In this document: positions 51,495 to 60,395 of the stretch, piece by piece | Layout of the letters: the number at the start of each line of letters is the position of its first letter | Numbering within the stretch: position 1 is the first letter of the stretch | From: Paenibacillus albiflavus | GTDB taxonomy: Bacteria; Bacillota; Bacilli; Paenibacillales; NBRC-103111 | NCBI RefSeq assembly: GCF_004344915.1 | Contig: NZ_SKFG01000009.1 | Span: 91,641 to 155,640 of the forward strand | DNA length: 64,000 nucleotides | Direction of reading: 5' to 3' | Position numbers and translations under genes: made by a program | Notes under the pieces: generated by a model | What the model saw: only the letters and a program-made list of their open reading frames with translations | Told to the model about the DNA's origin: nothing | The model's database searches: none

Positions 51495-52886
51495 GTGATT
51501 CATCTTTATCATCCACCTGGATATTTGGCGGAAAGGCATTATGTGTATGACGTCATATTTACTGAATTTCTTGGGATAGCCTATCAATCGTTCGAAGAGC
51601 ATCGCACGAATATACGAATTGTATGTGGCGATACGCAGCATAGCAATGACAGCCGAGAATTAACGTTGTGTGACGTGCTTATGCAGGTACCTGAGGGAGA
51701 TTGGTTACAAGCGAAGTCTTTGCCTTCCATTCCCCTAGAGCAATTTGCATTCCCGAACCAATACGAGTTCCCGATCATTTATGGAAAGCGACTGGATGAA
51801 GGCAGCTATTACAAGGAATCGGATGCAGGAATAGATGTTGGTGTGGATGTGTTCGGCAGTATTTTTTTTATGCTAAGCCGTTATGAAGAATTGGTCAAAC
51901 CTGATCGGGATGCGCGAGAAAGATTCCCTGCTGCTGCTTCACTGGCATTCCAGGAAAAGTTTCTAGAGAGGCCGATTGTTAATGAATATGTCGATTTCTT
52001 CTTTACCTGTATGCAGCAATTATGGCCTCATCTGACAAAGAAGAAGCGGGATTATCGAATTTGCCTAAGTCATGATGTAGATGTTCCCTTGCTGGCTGCG
52101 GGGAGACCGCTTGGAATAGTTATGAAAAATGCAGCTGGTGATATTATCAGACGAAGAGAAGCTTCGATTGCAATGAAACGTTTTCGTTCATATTATCAAG
52201 GACTACTGGGCAATTATGACAGCGACGATGGAAATACATTTAACTTCATCATGGATCTAAGTGAACGAAAAGGCATTCAAAGTGCCTTTTATTTTATTAC
52301 GAGCCATAGCGCAGGAGCAATTGATGGGGATTACTCGATGCAGGATCAATGGATTCGGCATTTGTTGCGACACATTCATAAACGTGGGCATGAAATTGGA
52401 TTACACCCGAGCTACAATTCATACGATAATGTTGAAATTTTAAGCAGAGAATTGGCAATTTTGCATACAGCCTGTGATGAAGAAGGAATAGATCAAGAGC
52501 TCTGGGGAGGACGCCAGCATTATTTGAGATTTGATATTGCACAAACGTGGCGAGCATGGGAAGAGGCTGGTCTACACTACGACAGCACGCTAAGCTATGC
52601 GGATCATATCGGATTTCGAAGTGGTGTTTGCTATGAGTACCCAGTATTTGATCTTCAACAAAGGAAGAAATTGCAGCTCCGTGAACGACCGCTTATCGTG
52701 ATGGAGCAAACCTTATTACATAAGGATTACATGCGTGTTTCAGTCGAAACGGCGTATCATAAAATTATTCAAATGTCCAAAATATGTAAAAGCTTAAATG
52801 GCGATTTTACTCTGCTTTGGCATAATGATCAGTTGATTGAGCCTGCCCATCGCGATTTATATAAAAACGTAGTTGAAGGAATATAG
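51495..52886 (+). CDS. Polysaccharide deacetylase-like protein
   Basis: 463 aa. An N-terminal about 170-residue region (DUF7033-like by layout) and a NodB-like domain: RICLSHDVDVPLL with the paired Asp, and GHEIGLHPSYNSY as the metal His motif, then SYADHIGFRSG and LLWHNDQL. Likely N-deacetylates the polymer or precursor. No signal peptide is seen. GTG start after GGGAGGTG. Confidence 0.85.
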   Translation: MIHLYHPPGYLAERHYVYDVIFTEFLGIAYQSFEEHRTNIRIVCGDTQHSNDSRELTLCDVLMQVPEGDWLQAKSLPSIPLEQFAFPNQYEFPIIYGKRLDEGSYYKESDAGIDVGVDVFGSIFFMLSRYEELVKPDRDARERFPAAASLAFQEKFLERPIVNEYVDFFFTCMQQLWPHLTKKKRDYRICLSHDVDVPLLAAGRPLGIVMKNAAGDIIRRREASIAMKRFRSYYQGLLGNYDSDDGNTFNFIMDLSERKGIQSAFYFITSHSAGAIDGDYSMQDQWIRHLLRHIHKRGHEIGLHPSYNSYDNVEILSRELAILHTACDEEGIDQELWGGRQHYLRFDIAQTWRAWEEAGLHYDSTLSYADHIGFRSGVCYEYPVFDLQQRKKLQLRERPLIVMEQTLLHKDYMRVSVETAYHKIIQMSKICKSLNGDFTLLWHNDQLIEPAHRDLYKNVVEGI

Positions 52887-52908
52887 TCCATTGTAGGAGG
52901 ACAAATGC

Positions 52909-54246
52909 TTGCGAATTTTATTAATATCATACTTTTTCCCCCCGTATAATACGATTGGTGCTGTACGCACAGGTAAAATGGCGAAGTATCTTGCTAAAAT
53001 GGGGAATGAAGTGTATGTCCTATCAGCTAAAAATCAACCATTACAGCCATCTTTATCTTTAGAAATACCTCATGATCAAGTAGCGTATACGAATTGGATG
53101 GATGTCAATAAACCTGTGCAATTTCTTCTCGGAGGCAGAGCCAAAATTGCAGATCGGGGTTACATACCTCCTAAAGGTATACTTAGAAAAACTTTTAAAT
53201 TTTTTGGTCATAGCTATAAAACGTTAGTTAATTTCCCAGATGGCCAAGTTGGTTGGGTGCCTTATGCGATTAAAGAGGGGGCTAGGAAAATACGGGAATG
53301 GCAGCCTGATATTATTTATGCAAGTGCTATGCCGTATTCTTCATTACTTATTGCTAAGAAATTGTCTACGAAATTTAATATCCCATGGGTAGCCGAATTT
53401 CGTGACCTGTGGGTTGATTATCAGTATTATCATTACGGGTTTCTGCGAAAAAAATTGGAGGCTTGGTTAGAACGAAGTACGCTAATAACTGCATCTGGCT
53501 ATATTACAGTTTCGGAGCCACTCGCTGAGACGCTTAGGAAGAAATATAACAGCAAACCTACCAAGGTAATCATGAATGGTTTTGATCTGGAGGATTATCC
53601 TGAAGAAAATAAAAGGGACCAAGAAACGATATCTAGTCAAGATCATGTTCTAAGGATCTTGTATACAGGTATGGTTTATGAGGGTAAAGAAGATCCATCG
53701 CCATTGTTCAAGGCATTGCATCTTTTGGGGGATAATGGGGATCATGTGAGAGTTGTATTTTATGGACGTTATTTAGATACGGTTAGAGAATTGGCTAAAC
53801 GTTATCATGTGGAGCATCTAATTGAAATAAATTCCCCTGTATCTTATACGGAATCTATTCAATTACAATGCAATGCCGATGTATTGCTGCTCTTGCTTTG
53901 GAATGATCCGATGGAGAAAGGGATCTATAGCGGCAAGTTATTTGAATATATTGGTGCAAGACGTCCAATTCTAGCTATTGGTTCAGAGGATAACGTTGCT
54001 GCTGATCTCGTTCGTGAGCGCAATGTAGGTGTTGTTCAGAATGATGAGATGCGAATTGCTGAGTTGCTTCTGGAATGGATCAAGCAGAAACAAATCGCTC
54101 CTATTCCGGATAAACCGATTGAGGCAGCTATGGGCTTGTCCAGAGAAGTTCAGGCTGAACAGTTACAGCAGTTTTTGCGATCTGTTCTACAAATGAAGGC
54201 TTCCGTAAAACAACTAGCACAGCATGGGGTGGTTCCGAATGAATAG
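52909..54246 (+). CDS. Glycosyltransferase family 4
   Basis: 445 aa. N-terminal LLISYFFPPYNTIGAVRTGKMAKYL, DIIYASAMPYSS, WVAEFRDLWVD and C-terminal SGKLFEYIGARRPILAIG are typical of WbuB-like GT4 enzymes. TTG start with TAGGAGG 8 nt upstream. The stop precedes the ligase start by 22 nt. Confidence 0.9.
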   Translation: MRILLISYFFPPYNTIGAVRTGKMAKYLAKMGNEVYVLSAKNQPLQPSLSLEIPHDQVAYTNWMDVNKPVQFLLGGRAKIADRGYIPPKGILRKTFKFFGHSYKTLVNFPDGQVGWVPYAIKEGARKIREWQPDIIYASAMPYSSLLIAKKLSTKFNIPWVAEFRDLWVDYQYYHYGFLRKKLEAWLERSTLITASGYITVSEPLAETLRKKYNSKPTKVIMNGFDLEDYPEENKRDQETISSQDHVLRILYTGMVYEGKEDPSPLFKALHLLGDNGDHVRVVFYGRYLDTVRELAKRYHVEHLIEINSPVSYTESIQLQCNADVLLLLLWNDPMEKGIYSGKLFEYIGARRPILAIGSEDNVAADLVRERNVGVVQNDEMRIAELLLEWIKQKQIAPIPDKPIEAAMGLSREVQAEQLQQFLRSVLQMKASVKQLAQHGVVPNE

Positions 54247-54268
54247 CATAACGTTGGAGGGATCGGCT

Positions 54269-55408
54269 GTGACTCCTTTATATGCAAAGCTGATCTGGTT
54301 GCTCCTTATACTCTGTGCTATCGTTTTTATTGAACCTGCACCATATGATTTATTTGTTTTGCTAGCTTTTGGAATCAGCTTGTTTACTGGATATCTCAGG
54401 TTTCCAGCTTATATGGGATTGCCCGTGTTGTTAATTGGCTTATTTGTGATGAGTAATGTTCCTTCAATGCTGCTTGTAAGTTCTGATCAGAATGTATCCA
54501 TCAAATATTTTATGGTCACGCTCTATTTAATTGTATCCTGGCTCTTCTTTGCGGGATTAAATAATCGGTTTAAAGAAACCGTATTGAAAGTTATTTTTTC
54601 GGGATACCTGACTGCGGCAATCTTGTCAACGGTCATTGGCCTATTGGCCTATTTTCATATCATCCCTACATTTGGGGTGTTAATCAAATATGGCAGGGTA
54701 ACTGGTTTATTTAAGGATCCGAATGTATTTGGACCCTTTCTTGTTCCAGGCGTTGTCATCTCGTTACACTATATGGTTACAAGGTACAGGAACAATATGC
54801 TCATATGGATGATTTCGTTTATATTGCTAATTGTCGGGGTTTTGCTTAGTTTCTCAAGAGCTGCCTGGGGGAATTGTGTATTGGCCTGTTGTCTATATTT
54901 ATTATTCCCTTATACCGTTAGCCTAAAGAAGAAAATAGTTATGATTTCAGCCATTTTATTGATTGCCGTTCCGATCATGAGTGTTGTCATTACAAGTCCT
55001 AACATAAGCAGTATGTTTACGGACAGATTTGGAATCAAAAAATATGATGAGGATCGCTTTGGAACCCAGCAAAAAGCTCTGAGCCAAGTTATCGAGCACC
55101 CGCTTGGAATCGGGCCAGGGCAATCGGAGATCTTGTTTTCCTATGCTACGCATAGTCTCTACGTACGTGTATTAATCGAAAATGGCATTGTAGGGTTTAC
55201 AGCTTATATTAGTTTTATTCTGCTAACTATATATCGGGCATTTTATAACGCATGGCGACGAGGCAGTCCGTACCATGCGTATTTTGCTATTTTTGGCGCA
55301 TGTTTGGTTGGGATTATTTTCAATAGTTTTTTTATTGATACACTGCACTGGAGACATTTTTGGATATTGCTTGCGCTTCCATGGATGCCGAATAGCAAAA
55401 CCATATAA
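54269..55408 (+). CDS. O-antigen ligase / Wzy-like polymerase
   Basis: 379 aa, about ten to eleven membrane segments with a large periplasm-side loop. The Wzy_C motif LGIGPGQSE followed by ATHSLYVRVLIENGIVGF is diagnostic. It polymerises or transfers the polysaccharide. GTG 54269 (GGAGGG 7 nt upstream) is favoured over ATG 54239. Confidence 0.85.
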   Translation: MTPLYAKLIWLLLILCAIVFIEPAPYDLFVLLAFGISLFTGYLRFPAYMGLPVLLIGLFVMSNVPSMLLVSSDQNVSIKYFMVTLYLIVSWLFFAGLNNRFKETVLKVIFSGYLTAAILSTVIGLLAYFHIIPTFGVLIKYGRVTGLFKDPNVFGPFLVPGVVISLHYMVTRYRNNMLIWMISFILLIVGVLLSFSRAAWGNCVLACCLYLLFPYTVSLKKKIVMISAILLIAVPIMSVVITSPNISSMFTDRFGIKKYDEDRFGTQQKALSQVIEHPLGIGPGQSEILFSYATHSLYVRVLIENGIVGFTAYISFILLTIYRAFYNAWRRGSPYHAYFAIFGACLVGIIFNSFFIDTLHWRHFWILLALPWMPNSKTI

Positions 55409-55429
55409 TTTGCTAAAAGAGAGGTTTTT

Positions 55430-56554
55430 ATGAATATTGTTCAGTTAATAACGAGATCCGATAACATCGGTGGCGCACAGATGCATGTCCTGGATTTATC
55501 CACTTCTTTACAACAATTAGGTCATGAAGTAACCGTGCTGGTGGGTGGAGAAGGAAAGTTTTATGAACTATTACAAAAAAACGGGATAACCTGCATCGCA
55601 ATAAGTCGATTAGTTCGATCTATTCAACCATTGGATGATTATCGGGCAATGATGGAAATTCGCAGCGTAATCAGGCGCCTAAATCCAGATATTATTGCTA
55701 CACATTCTTCGAAAGCAGGTTGGCTAGGGCGTATAGTAGGTAAATCGTTAGGCATTCCAACCGTATTTACAGCGCATGGATGGGCATTTGCTGAAGGAGT
55801 GCCTCGTTTTCAAAGAAACATGTATTTAGTGGCAGAGAAACTTGCTGCGCGTTTGGCATCAAGGATTGTAACGGTGTCTAAGCATGATCTTCGGCTTGCT
55901 TTACGGTACAAAGTCACAACACCAGAGCAATTAATTGCAATTCACAATGGTATTCCAGATATGCCGGATCTGGAAGCTGATCCAGGTCAGAATCCGCCAA
56001 GGCTAGTGATGGTTGCGCGTTTTGAGCCTCAAAAGGATCATCGCACACTTATACAAGCACTTGCAGATCTTCGAGACTATTCATGGCAGCTTGATTTAAT
56101 CGGAGACGGTCCCTTGCGATCCGAAATGGAGCAGCTGGTAGTCGATTTGGGGCTGGAAAAACATGTTCGTTTTTTAGGGGAATGCAACAATGTCCCCCAG
56201 CTACTGAAGGATGCACAAATATTTGTATTAATTTCAAATTGGGAAGGTTTGCCAATCAGCATTCTAGAGGCGATGCGTGCAGGAATCCCTGTTGTAGCTT
56301 CGGATGTTGGAGGTGTATGCGAGATGATTGAAGATGGCGTAAACGGTTATCTCATTCCTCGAGGGGATTCACAGTTACTCGCTAGTCGCATGACGGAGCT
56401 AATAACGAATGCTGAGCTGCGAATACAATTTGGTTTGAAGGGACGTAATCGATTTGTCAAAGATTTCACGTCTAACCACATGAATGACCAAATACTATTT
56501 TTATATGAAACATTATTGAAGAACAGAACCACCCCAGGGAGGGAACAGATTTGA
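55430..56554 (+). CDS. Glycosyltransferase family 4
   Basis: 374 aa. DNIGGAQMHVLDLSTSLQQLGHEV, THSSKAGWLGRIVGKSLGIPTVFTAHGW, VARFEPQKDHRTLI and NWEGLPISILEAMRAGIPVV are GT4 motifs of the EpsD/EpsF class. The stop overlaps the next start (TTGA). Confidence 0.92.
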   Translation: MNIVQLITRSDNIGGAQMHVLDLSTSLQQLGHEVTVLVGGEGKFYELLQKNGITCIAISRLVRSIQPLDDYRAMMEIRSVIRRLNPDIIATHSSKAGWLGRIVGKSLGIPTVFTAHGWAFAEGVPRFQRNMYLVAEKLAARLASRIVTVSKHDLRLALRYKVTTPEQLIAIHNGIPDMPDLEADPGQNPPRLVMVARFEPQKDHRTLIQALADLRDYSWQLDLIGDGPLRSEMEQLVVDLGLEKHVRFLGECNNVPQLLKDAQIFVLISNWEGLPISILEAMRAGIPVVASDVGGVCEMIEDGVNGYLIPRGDSQLLASRMTELITNAELRIQFGLKGRNRFVKDFTSNHMNDQILFLYETLLKNRTTPGREQI

Positions 56555-57924
56555 GCAATATATCCAAATTTTCATGGGTCGATGCAATTATTATGTTTTT
56601 TAATCTTGTATGTGTTCATGTTGGATTGTTTTTGGCTTGCTTGATTCTTGAGGACATTGGATCGCTGGGTGATCACGTTGAAAAGTATGGATATAATCTC
56701 ATAGGGGCATCAGCTGCAGCTTTTGCCATCTTTTATTTGTACGGGATATGCAATGTAGGCAAAGGGAGACGTTTACAAAGCATTATTGTCTCCGTATTTC
56801 TATCCATTTTTACATACACAGCCGGTTCCTTGTTAATCTCTGTGTGTTTTGATGTGCTTAATTGGTCTGCTGCTGTTTACTTCATGGCTTTTATTTTTCA
56901 ATTTGGACTCATCACTTTAATTCTTTATCTGATCTCAAGCATTCATAAACATTTATTTAGCAATAAAAAAGTATTGATTATTGGGGAAACGATGCAGGAT
57001 GGAAGAATACTGGAACACAAAATTCAAAATTTAGTTAACGGTTCTGTAGAGATCGTCGGCTATTTACATGAGACGGATTGGCAGAAGAATAAACATGTTC
57101 TTGATTCATCGGATGTTGTCCTTGTTCAATCGAATTTTACAGGTAAGGACGAATTGATGAGTTATTGCGCATTAAAGGGGAAGGAAGTTCTAGTTATACC
57201 AGAGGTCTCGGATTTATTAACGTTGAACGCAGATATGCAGCAAATTGATGACTTACTGGTACTATCTGTTAAACCTCCTAAACTGAATCAAGCTGAACGT
57301 TTGATTAAAAGGCTATTTGATATCGTTGTTTCTTTGATCTTGTTAGTCATTTTAAGTCCTGTGTTACTCGTCATCTATCTATCTGTTTCATTTACGTCGC
57401 CTGGATCAGCCATATTTAAGCAAGTACGATCAGGTCTGAATGGCACTGAGTTTGAAATCATAAAATTTAGAACCATGATCGATAATGCCGAATCAATAAG
57501 TGGTCCGATGTTAGCCACTACTAAAGATCCAAGAATTACAAAGATTGGGGCAATATTAAGGGCGACTCGTTTAGATGAACTCCCCCAATTTCTAAATGTG
57601 CTAAAAGGAGACATGAGCTTAATTGGGCCGAGACCTGAACGTCCTTTTTTCGTTGAACAATTCATGCAAACCATTCCTACGTATAGTTACCGCATGACTG
57701 TTAAACCAGGCATTACTGGCCTAGCTCAAGTTATGGGAAAATACAATACTACCGCTTTGGATAAACATCGCTTTGATCTGATGTATTTACGTCAGTATAG
57801 TCTTCTTCTTGATCTGAAAATTTCTTTTCAAACGATCCTTATTGTGCTGAGCAAAGAGCAGGCTGAGGGAGTTAAAGTAACCAATACGATCCCTAATTTA
57901 CAGGAATCTGCTAATAATATTTGA
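56551..57924 (+). CDS. Undecaprenyl-phosphate sugar phosphotransferase (initiating enzyme)
   Basis: 457 aa. Four N-terminal membrane segments, a Rossmann-like middle, a fifth segment (IVVSLILLVILSPVLLVIYL) and the C-terminal catalytic domain with FEIIKFRTM, RLDELPQFLNVLKGDMSLIGPRPERP and KPGITGLAQVMGKY. It loads the first sugar-1-P on the lipid carrier. TTG start with GGGAGGG. Confidence 0.95.
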   Translation: MSNISKFSWVDAIIMFFNLVCVHVGLFLACLILEDIGSLGDHVEKYGYNLIGASAAAFAIFYLYGICNVGKGRRLQSIIVSVFLSIFTYTAGSLLISVCFDVLNWSAAVYFMAFIFQFGLITLILYLISSIHKHLFSNKKVLIIGETMQDGRILEHKIQNLVNGSVEIVGYLHETDWQKNKHVLDSSDVVLVQSNFTGKDELMSYCALKGKEVLVIPEVSDLLTLNADMQQIDDLLVLSVKPPKLNQAERLIKRLFDIVVSLILLVILSPVLLVIYLSVSFTSPGSAIFKQVRSGLNGTEFEIIKFRTMIDNAESISGPMLATTKDPRITKIGAILRATRLDELPQFLNVLKGDMSLIGPRPERPFFVEQFMQTIPTYSYRMTVKPGITGLAQVMGKYNTTALDKHRFDLMYLRQYSLLLDLKISFQTILIVLSKEQAEGVKVTNTIPNLQESANNI

Positions 57925-57958
57925 CATTGTGTATAGATTGACGGAAAGAGTGATTCAA

Positions 57959-58975
57959 ATGAAATGGTTTCGGAATTGGAAATTCACAGTCCCTCTTATC
58001 TTGTTCTGCGGTATCCTGATTTTCGGTTTTTTCATTTATCATAAATATCTTCCAACTAATCATTTTGAGCAAATTGATATTCCTGTACTCGTTAAACCAT
58101 CTGCAGCAAGCGATCAACCGATATCGCCATCGGATGTTCAGGATGATCTTAATTTACTCCATAACAAAGCATTAACCGAACAAGAAGATCAATCTCAAAT
58201 AAATCATTCCTTTAATGTGTTAATACTTGGTACGGATGCACGAGACGATGAATTATCTCGAACCGATGTCATCATGGTAGCCCATGTAGACCCAGAGAAA
58301 AAGCAGGTAAATCTCATATCCGTACCACGGGATACGCGCGTTATGATCCCAGGGGTGGGATATACGAAGGTAAATCATGCTCATATTTTAGGCGAAAGCA
58401 AAGGTGGCAACCATGCTGGAACTGAATCCGTGATGCAGATTATTAGTGATTTTTTTGGTATTTCAATCAATTATTATGTCAAAACGGATTTTGAAGGCTT
58501 TGAACGGTTTATTAATCAAATCGATGGGATTGATGTTGATCTCGATGAAGCGATTCACGTTACTTATTCCGACAATCGCGTCATAGGTCCAGGACCCCAG
58601 CACCTGGATGGAGAGAGCGCATTAATGTTAGTAAGAGAGCGCAAGTCTTTGCCTGATGGAGATTTTGGAAGGCAAAAAAATCAAGCCTTGATGCTCAAGG
58701 CTTTGGCCAAAAAACTATTGCAGTGGGACTATATCAAACAATTGCCTTCACTTATATCCCAGATCAAAGAAGATGTGATCGATACGAATTTCAAGGATGA
58801 CGATCTGATTAGTCTAGCATGGATGATGGCGGATATTCGCAGTGATCAAATTGAGTATAGCTCTATACCTGGGCATAGTGATAGGCTAATGGATCCACTT
58901 CTTCGAATGGAACTTTATTATTGGATACCAGATTTAGCGGAAGTTAAGTTGCTATCGGAGCGACTCTTTAAGTGA
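57959..58975 (+). CDS. LytR-CpsA-Psr (LCP) family ligase
   Basis: 338 aa, one N-terminal membrane span. LILGTDARDDELSRTDVIMVAHVDP, ISVPRDTRVMIPG and LVRERKSLPDGDFGRQKNQ are LCP motifs with the conserved arginines. LCP enzymes attach polymers to peptidoglycan, so the product is probably wall-linked. Its stop codon lies inside a repeat copy. Confidence 0.92.
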   Translation: MKWFRNWKFTVPLILFCGILIFGFFIYHKYLPTNHFEQIDIPVLVKPSAASDQPISPSDVQDDLNLLHNKALTEQEDQSQINHSFNVLILGTDARDDELSRTDVIMVAHVDPEKKQVNLISVPRDTRVMIPGVGYTKVNHAHILGESKGGNHAGTESVMQIISDFFGISINYYVKTDFEGFERFINQIDGIDVDLDEAIHVTYSDNRVIGPGPQHLDGESALMLVRERKSLPDGDFGRQKNQALMLKALAKKLLQWDYIKQLPSLISQIKEDVIDTNFKDDDLISLAWMMADIRSDQIEYSSIPGHSDRLMDPLLRMELYYWIPDLAEVKLLSERLFK

Positions 58976-59066
58976 TATAGAATTTATAACTTTCAGTTCA
59001 TAAATTCTAAGTATCACCTTAAGAAACGCATCCGTCTTATAAAGACGGTGAAACCGTTTCTTTTTG
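58972..59066 (+). repeat. Dispersed nested-hairpin repeat, copy 7 (full length)
   Basis: Left hairpin: GTGATA + TAGAATTTAT (58978-58987), 12-nt loop, ATAAATTCTA (59000-59009), AG, TATCAC. GTGATA/TATCAC against GTATTA/TAATAC in copy 5 is a compensated change. Nested hairpin AAGAAACG...CGTTTCTT with inner CATCCGTC/GACGGTG. It covers the LCP stop codon and the last nine codons of the convergent acyltransferase. Confidence 0.88.
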
Positions 59067-60122
59067 ATAACTCTTCAGCTTATGTTTGGTCAATTTCAAG
59101 CCTCTATAACTGATGTATGAAAGGATGAATACGCTAGGCGTATAAATAAGTTGAAAAAATATATTTTGTAATAAATAGCTGAATCCGAATAAATCGAGTG
59201 AATTCACGACTAAGCTAATATAAAAAGTGTGAAGAACGTAAATTCCAACAGTTGTGCTTCCAATTTTCGTAATGAATGAGTTCTTGCCTAGATTTTGGCT
59301 TGATAACACAAACAGGATTAAACAGATGATTAAAGGAATTGTCGAGAAGTAATAATTCTCCCCCAAGCCCTGACCAAATAATTGGATTAGTATGGCTCGT
59401 TCTGCAAGTTGAGTAAGGGAGAAGACAACAAACAAAGCTAAGTATACTAGTGGATTGACATGCATCAATTTTGACTTGATCCAGTCATAGTGTGTGGCCA
59501 TGTAATAACCCAATGTTGTATAAAATAAGCCGTAAAACAGAGCATCTCTAGTTTCGATCGGAACAGTCAGAAGGACAGAATAAGATTGACCGAAAATACC
59601 AATTAAATTTAGTACAAAGCTAATAACGAGCAGGAGATTCAATTTACCGAATTTTGCAAAAATAAAGAGGATCACTACTGACCATATGAGAGCGGTCAAG
59701 TACCATAATTGATGCGCGGTAGCGGGAGGACCGTAATAAAGTGTTTTCAAGCTGACAAAAGTATCTAGATAATTCGTCAACTTATCGCTTTCGTCTTTAA
59801 GAACAGAATATAAGATGCGAATGATTAGATCGTAACAAAAATAGAACAACCCCCAGCTTAAAAACAGCTTTAATGTCTTCCATAAATACTTTCGAAAATA
59901 TTGGCTGGTTTGTGCATACTTTCTCGATTTCTGAGCAATTAAAAATCCAGATATAACGAAGAAGAATGGTACTGAAAATCGAGAAAAGGTATTAATCACA
60001 AAGTGTAAATCAAATAGATCGGTGATGTAAAAGCCTTTCAAGAATCCAGTGTGAACACTAACTACGATTAGAATAGCAAAAAACTTAATAAAATCAATTG
60101 CATAGTTTCTTTCTGCAGCCAT
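59037..60122 (-). CDS. Acyltransferase family 3 membrane protein
   Basis: 361 aa, about ten membrane segments. N-terminal YAIDFIKFFAILIVVSVHTG with the catalytic His, and PFFFVISGFLIAQKSRKY, are typical. Probably O-acetylates or succinylates the polysaccharide. The C-terminal residues QKETVSPSL are encoded by the reverse complement of repeat copy 7. AAGGTG precedes ATG 60122 on the - strand. Candidate operator 60188 lies in its promoter region. Confidence 0.88.
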   Translation of the reverse strand: MAAERNYAIDFIKFFAILIVVSVHTGFLKGFYITDLFDLHFVINTFSRFSVPFFFVISGFLIAQKSRKYAQTSQYFRKYLWKTLKLFLSWGLFYFCYDLIIRILYSVLKDESDKLTNYLDTFVSLKTLYYGPPATAHQLWYLTALIWSVVILFIFAKFGKLNLLLVISFVLNLIGIFGQSYSVLLTVPIETRDALFYGLFYTTLGYYMATHYDWIKSKLMHVNPLVYLALFVVFSLTQLAERAILIQLFGQGLGENYYFSTIPLIICLILFVLSSQNLGKNSFITKIGSTTVGIYVLHTFYISLVVNSLDLFGFSYLLQNIFFQLIYTPSVFILSYISYRGLKLTKHKLKSYQKETVSPSL

Positions 60123-60187
60123 ATAACACCTTCCTAGTTTATGTATACCGAATCACATAGATTTAATTATTACATAAACAGCAAAAT

Positions 60188-60299
60188 GATACAATACGTA
60201 TCTTTATTACTTTAATTTAGTTTTTGTAAAATCCCAATAATTACTTGACATTACAAGAAATTCAACATAGATTAGAGTTTATGTGATACAAAACGTATC
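60188..60299. promoter_or_regulatory. Distal divergent promoter region with two candidate operators
   Basis: Palindromes GATACAATACGTATC (60188-60202) and GATACAAAACGTATC (60285-60299), the best matches to the sites at 39464-39556. A + strand promoter TTGACA (60245-60250), 17 nt, TAGATT (60268-60273) places the second site just after the start. The first lies between that promoter and the divergent acyltransferase. Confidence 0.75.
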
Positions 60300-60306
60300 T
60301 TTATTT

Positions 60307-60369
60307 GTATTATAGATTTACCTTAAGAAACGCACCCGTCTTAAAGGACGGTGAAACCGTTTCTTCTTG
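60307..60369 (+). repeat. Dispersed nested-hairpin repeat, copy 8 (left hairpin deleted)
   Basis: GTATTATAGA is followed almost directly by TTTACCTTAAGAAACG, so the left hairpin has been lost. The nested hairpin is the closest to consensus: AAGAAACG/CGTTTCTT with inner CACCCGTC/GGACGGTG and tail CTTG. It lies in the predicted 5' leader of the epimerase gene, ending 27 nt before the start. Confidence 0.85.
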
Positions 60370-60395
60370 ATATGACTTATGGAGGGGAAGCTTGT

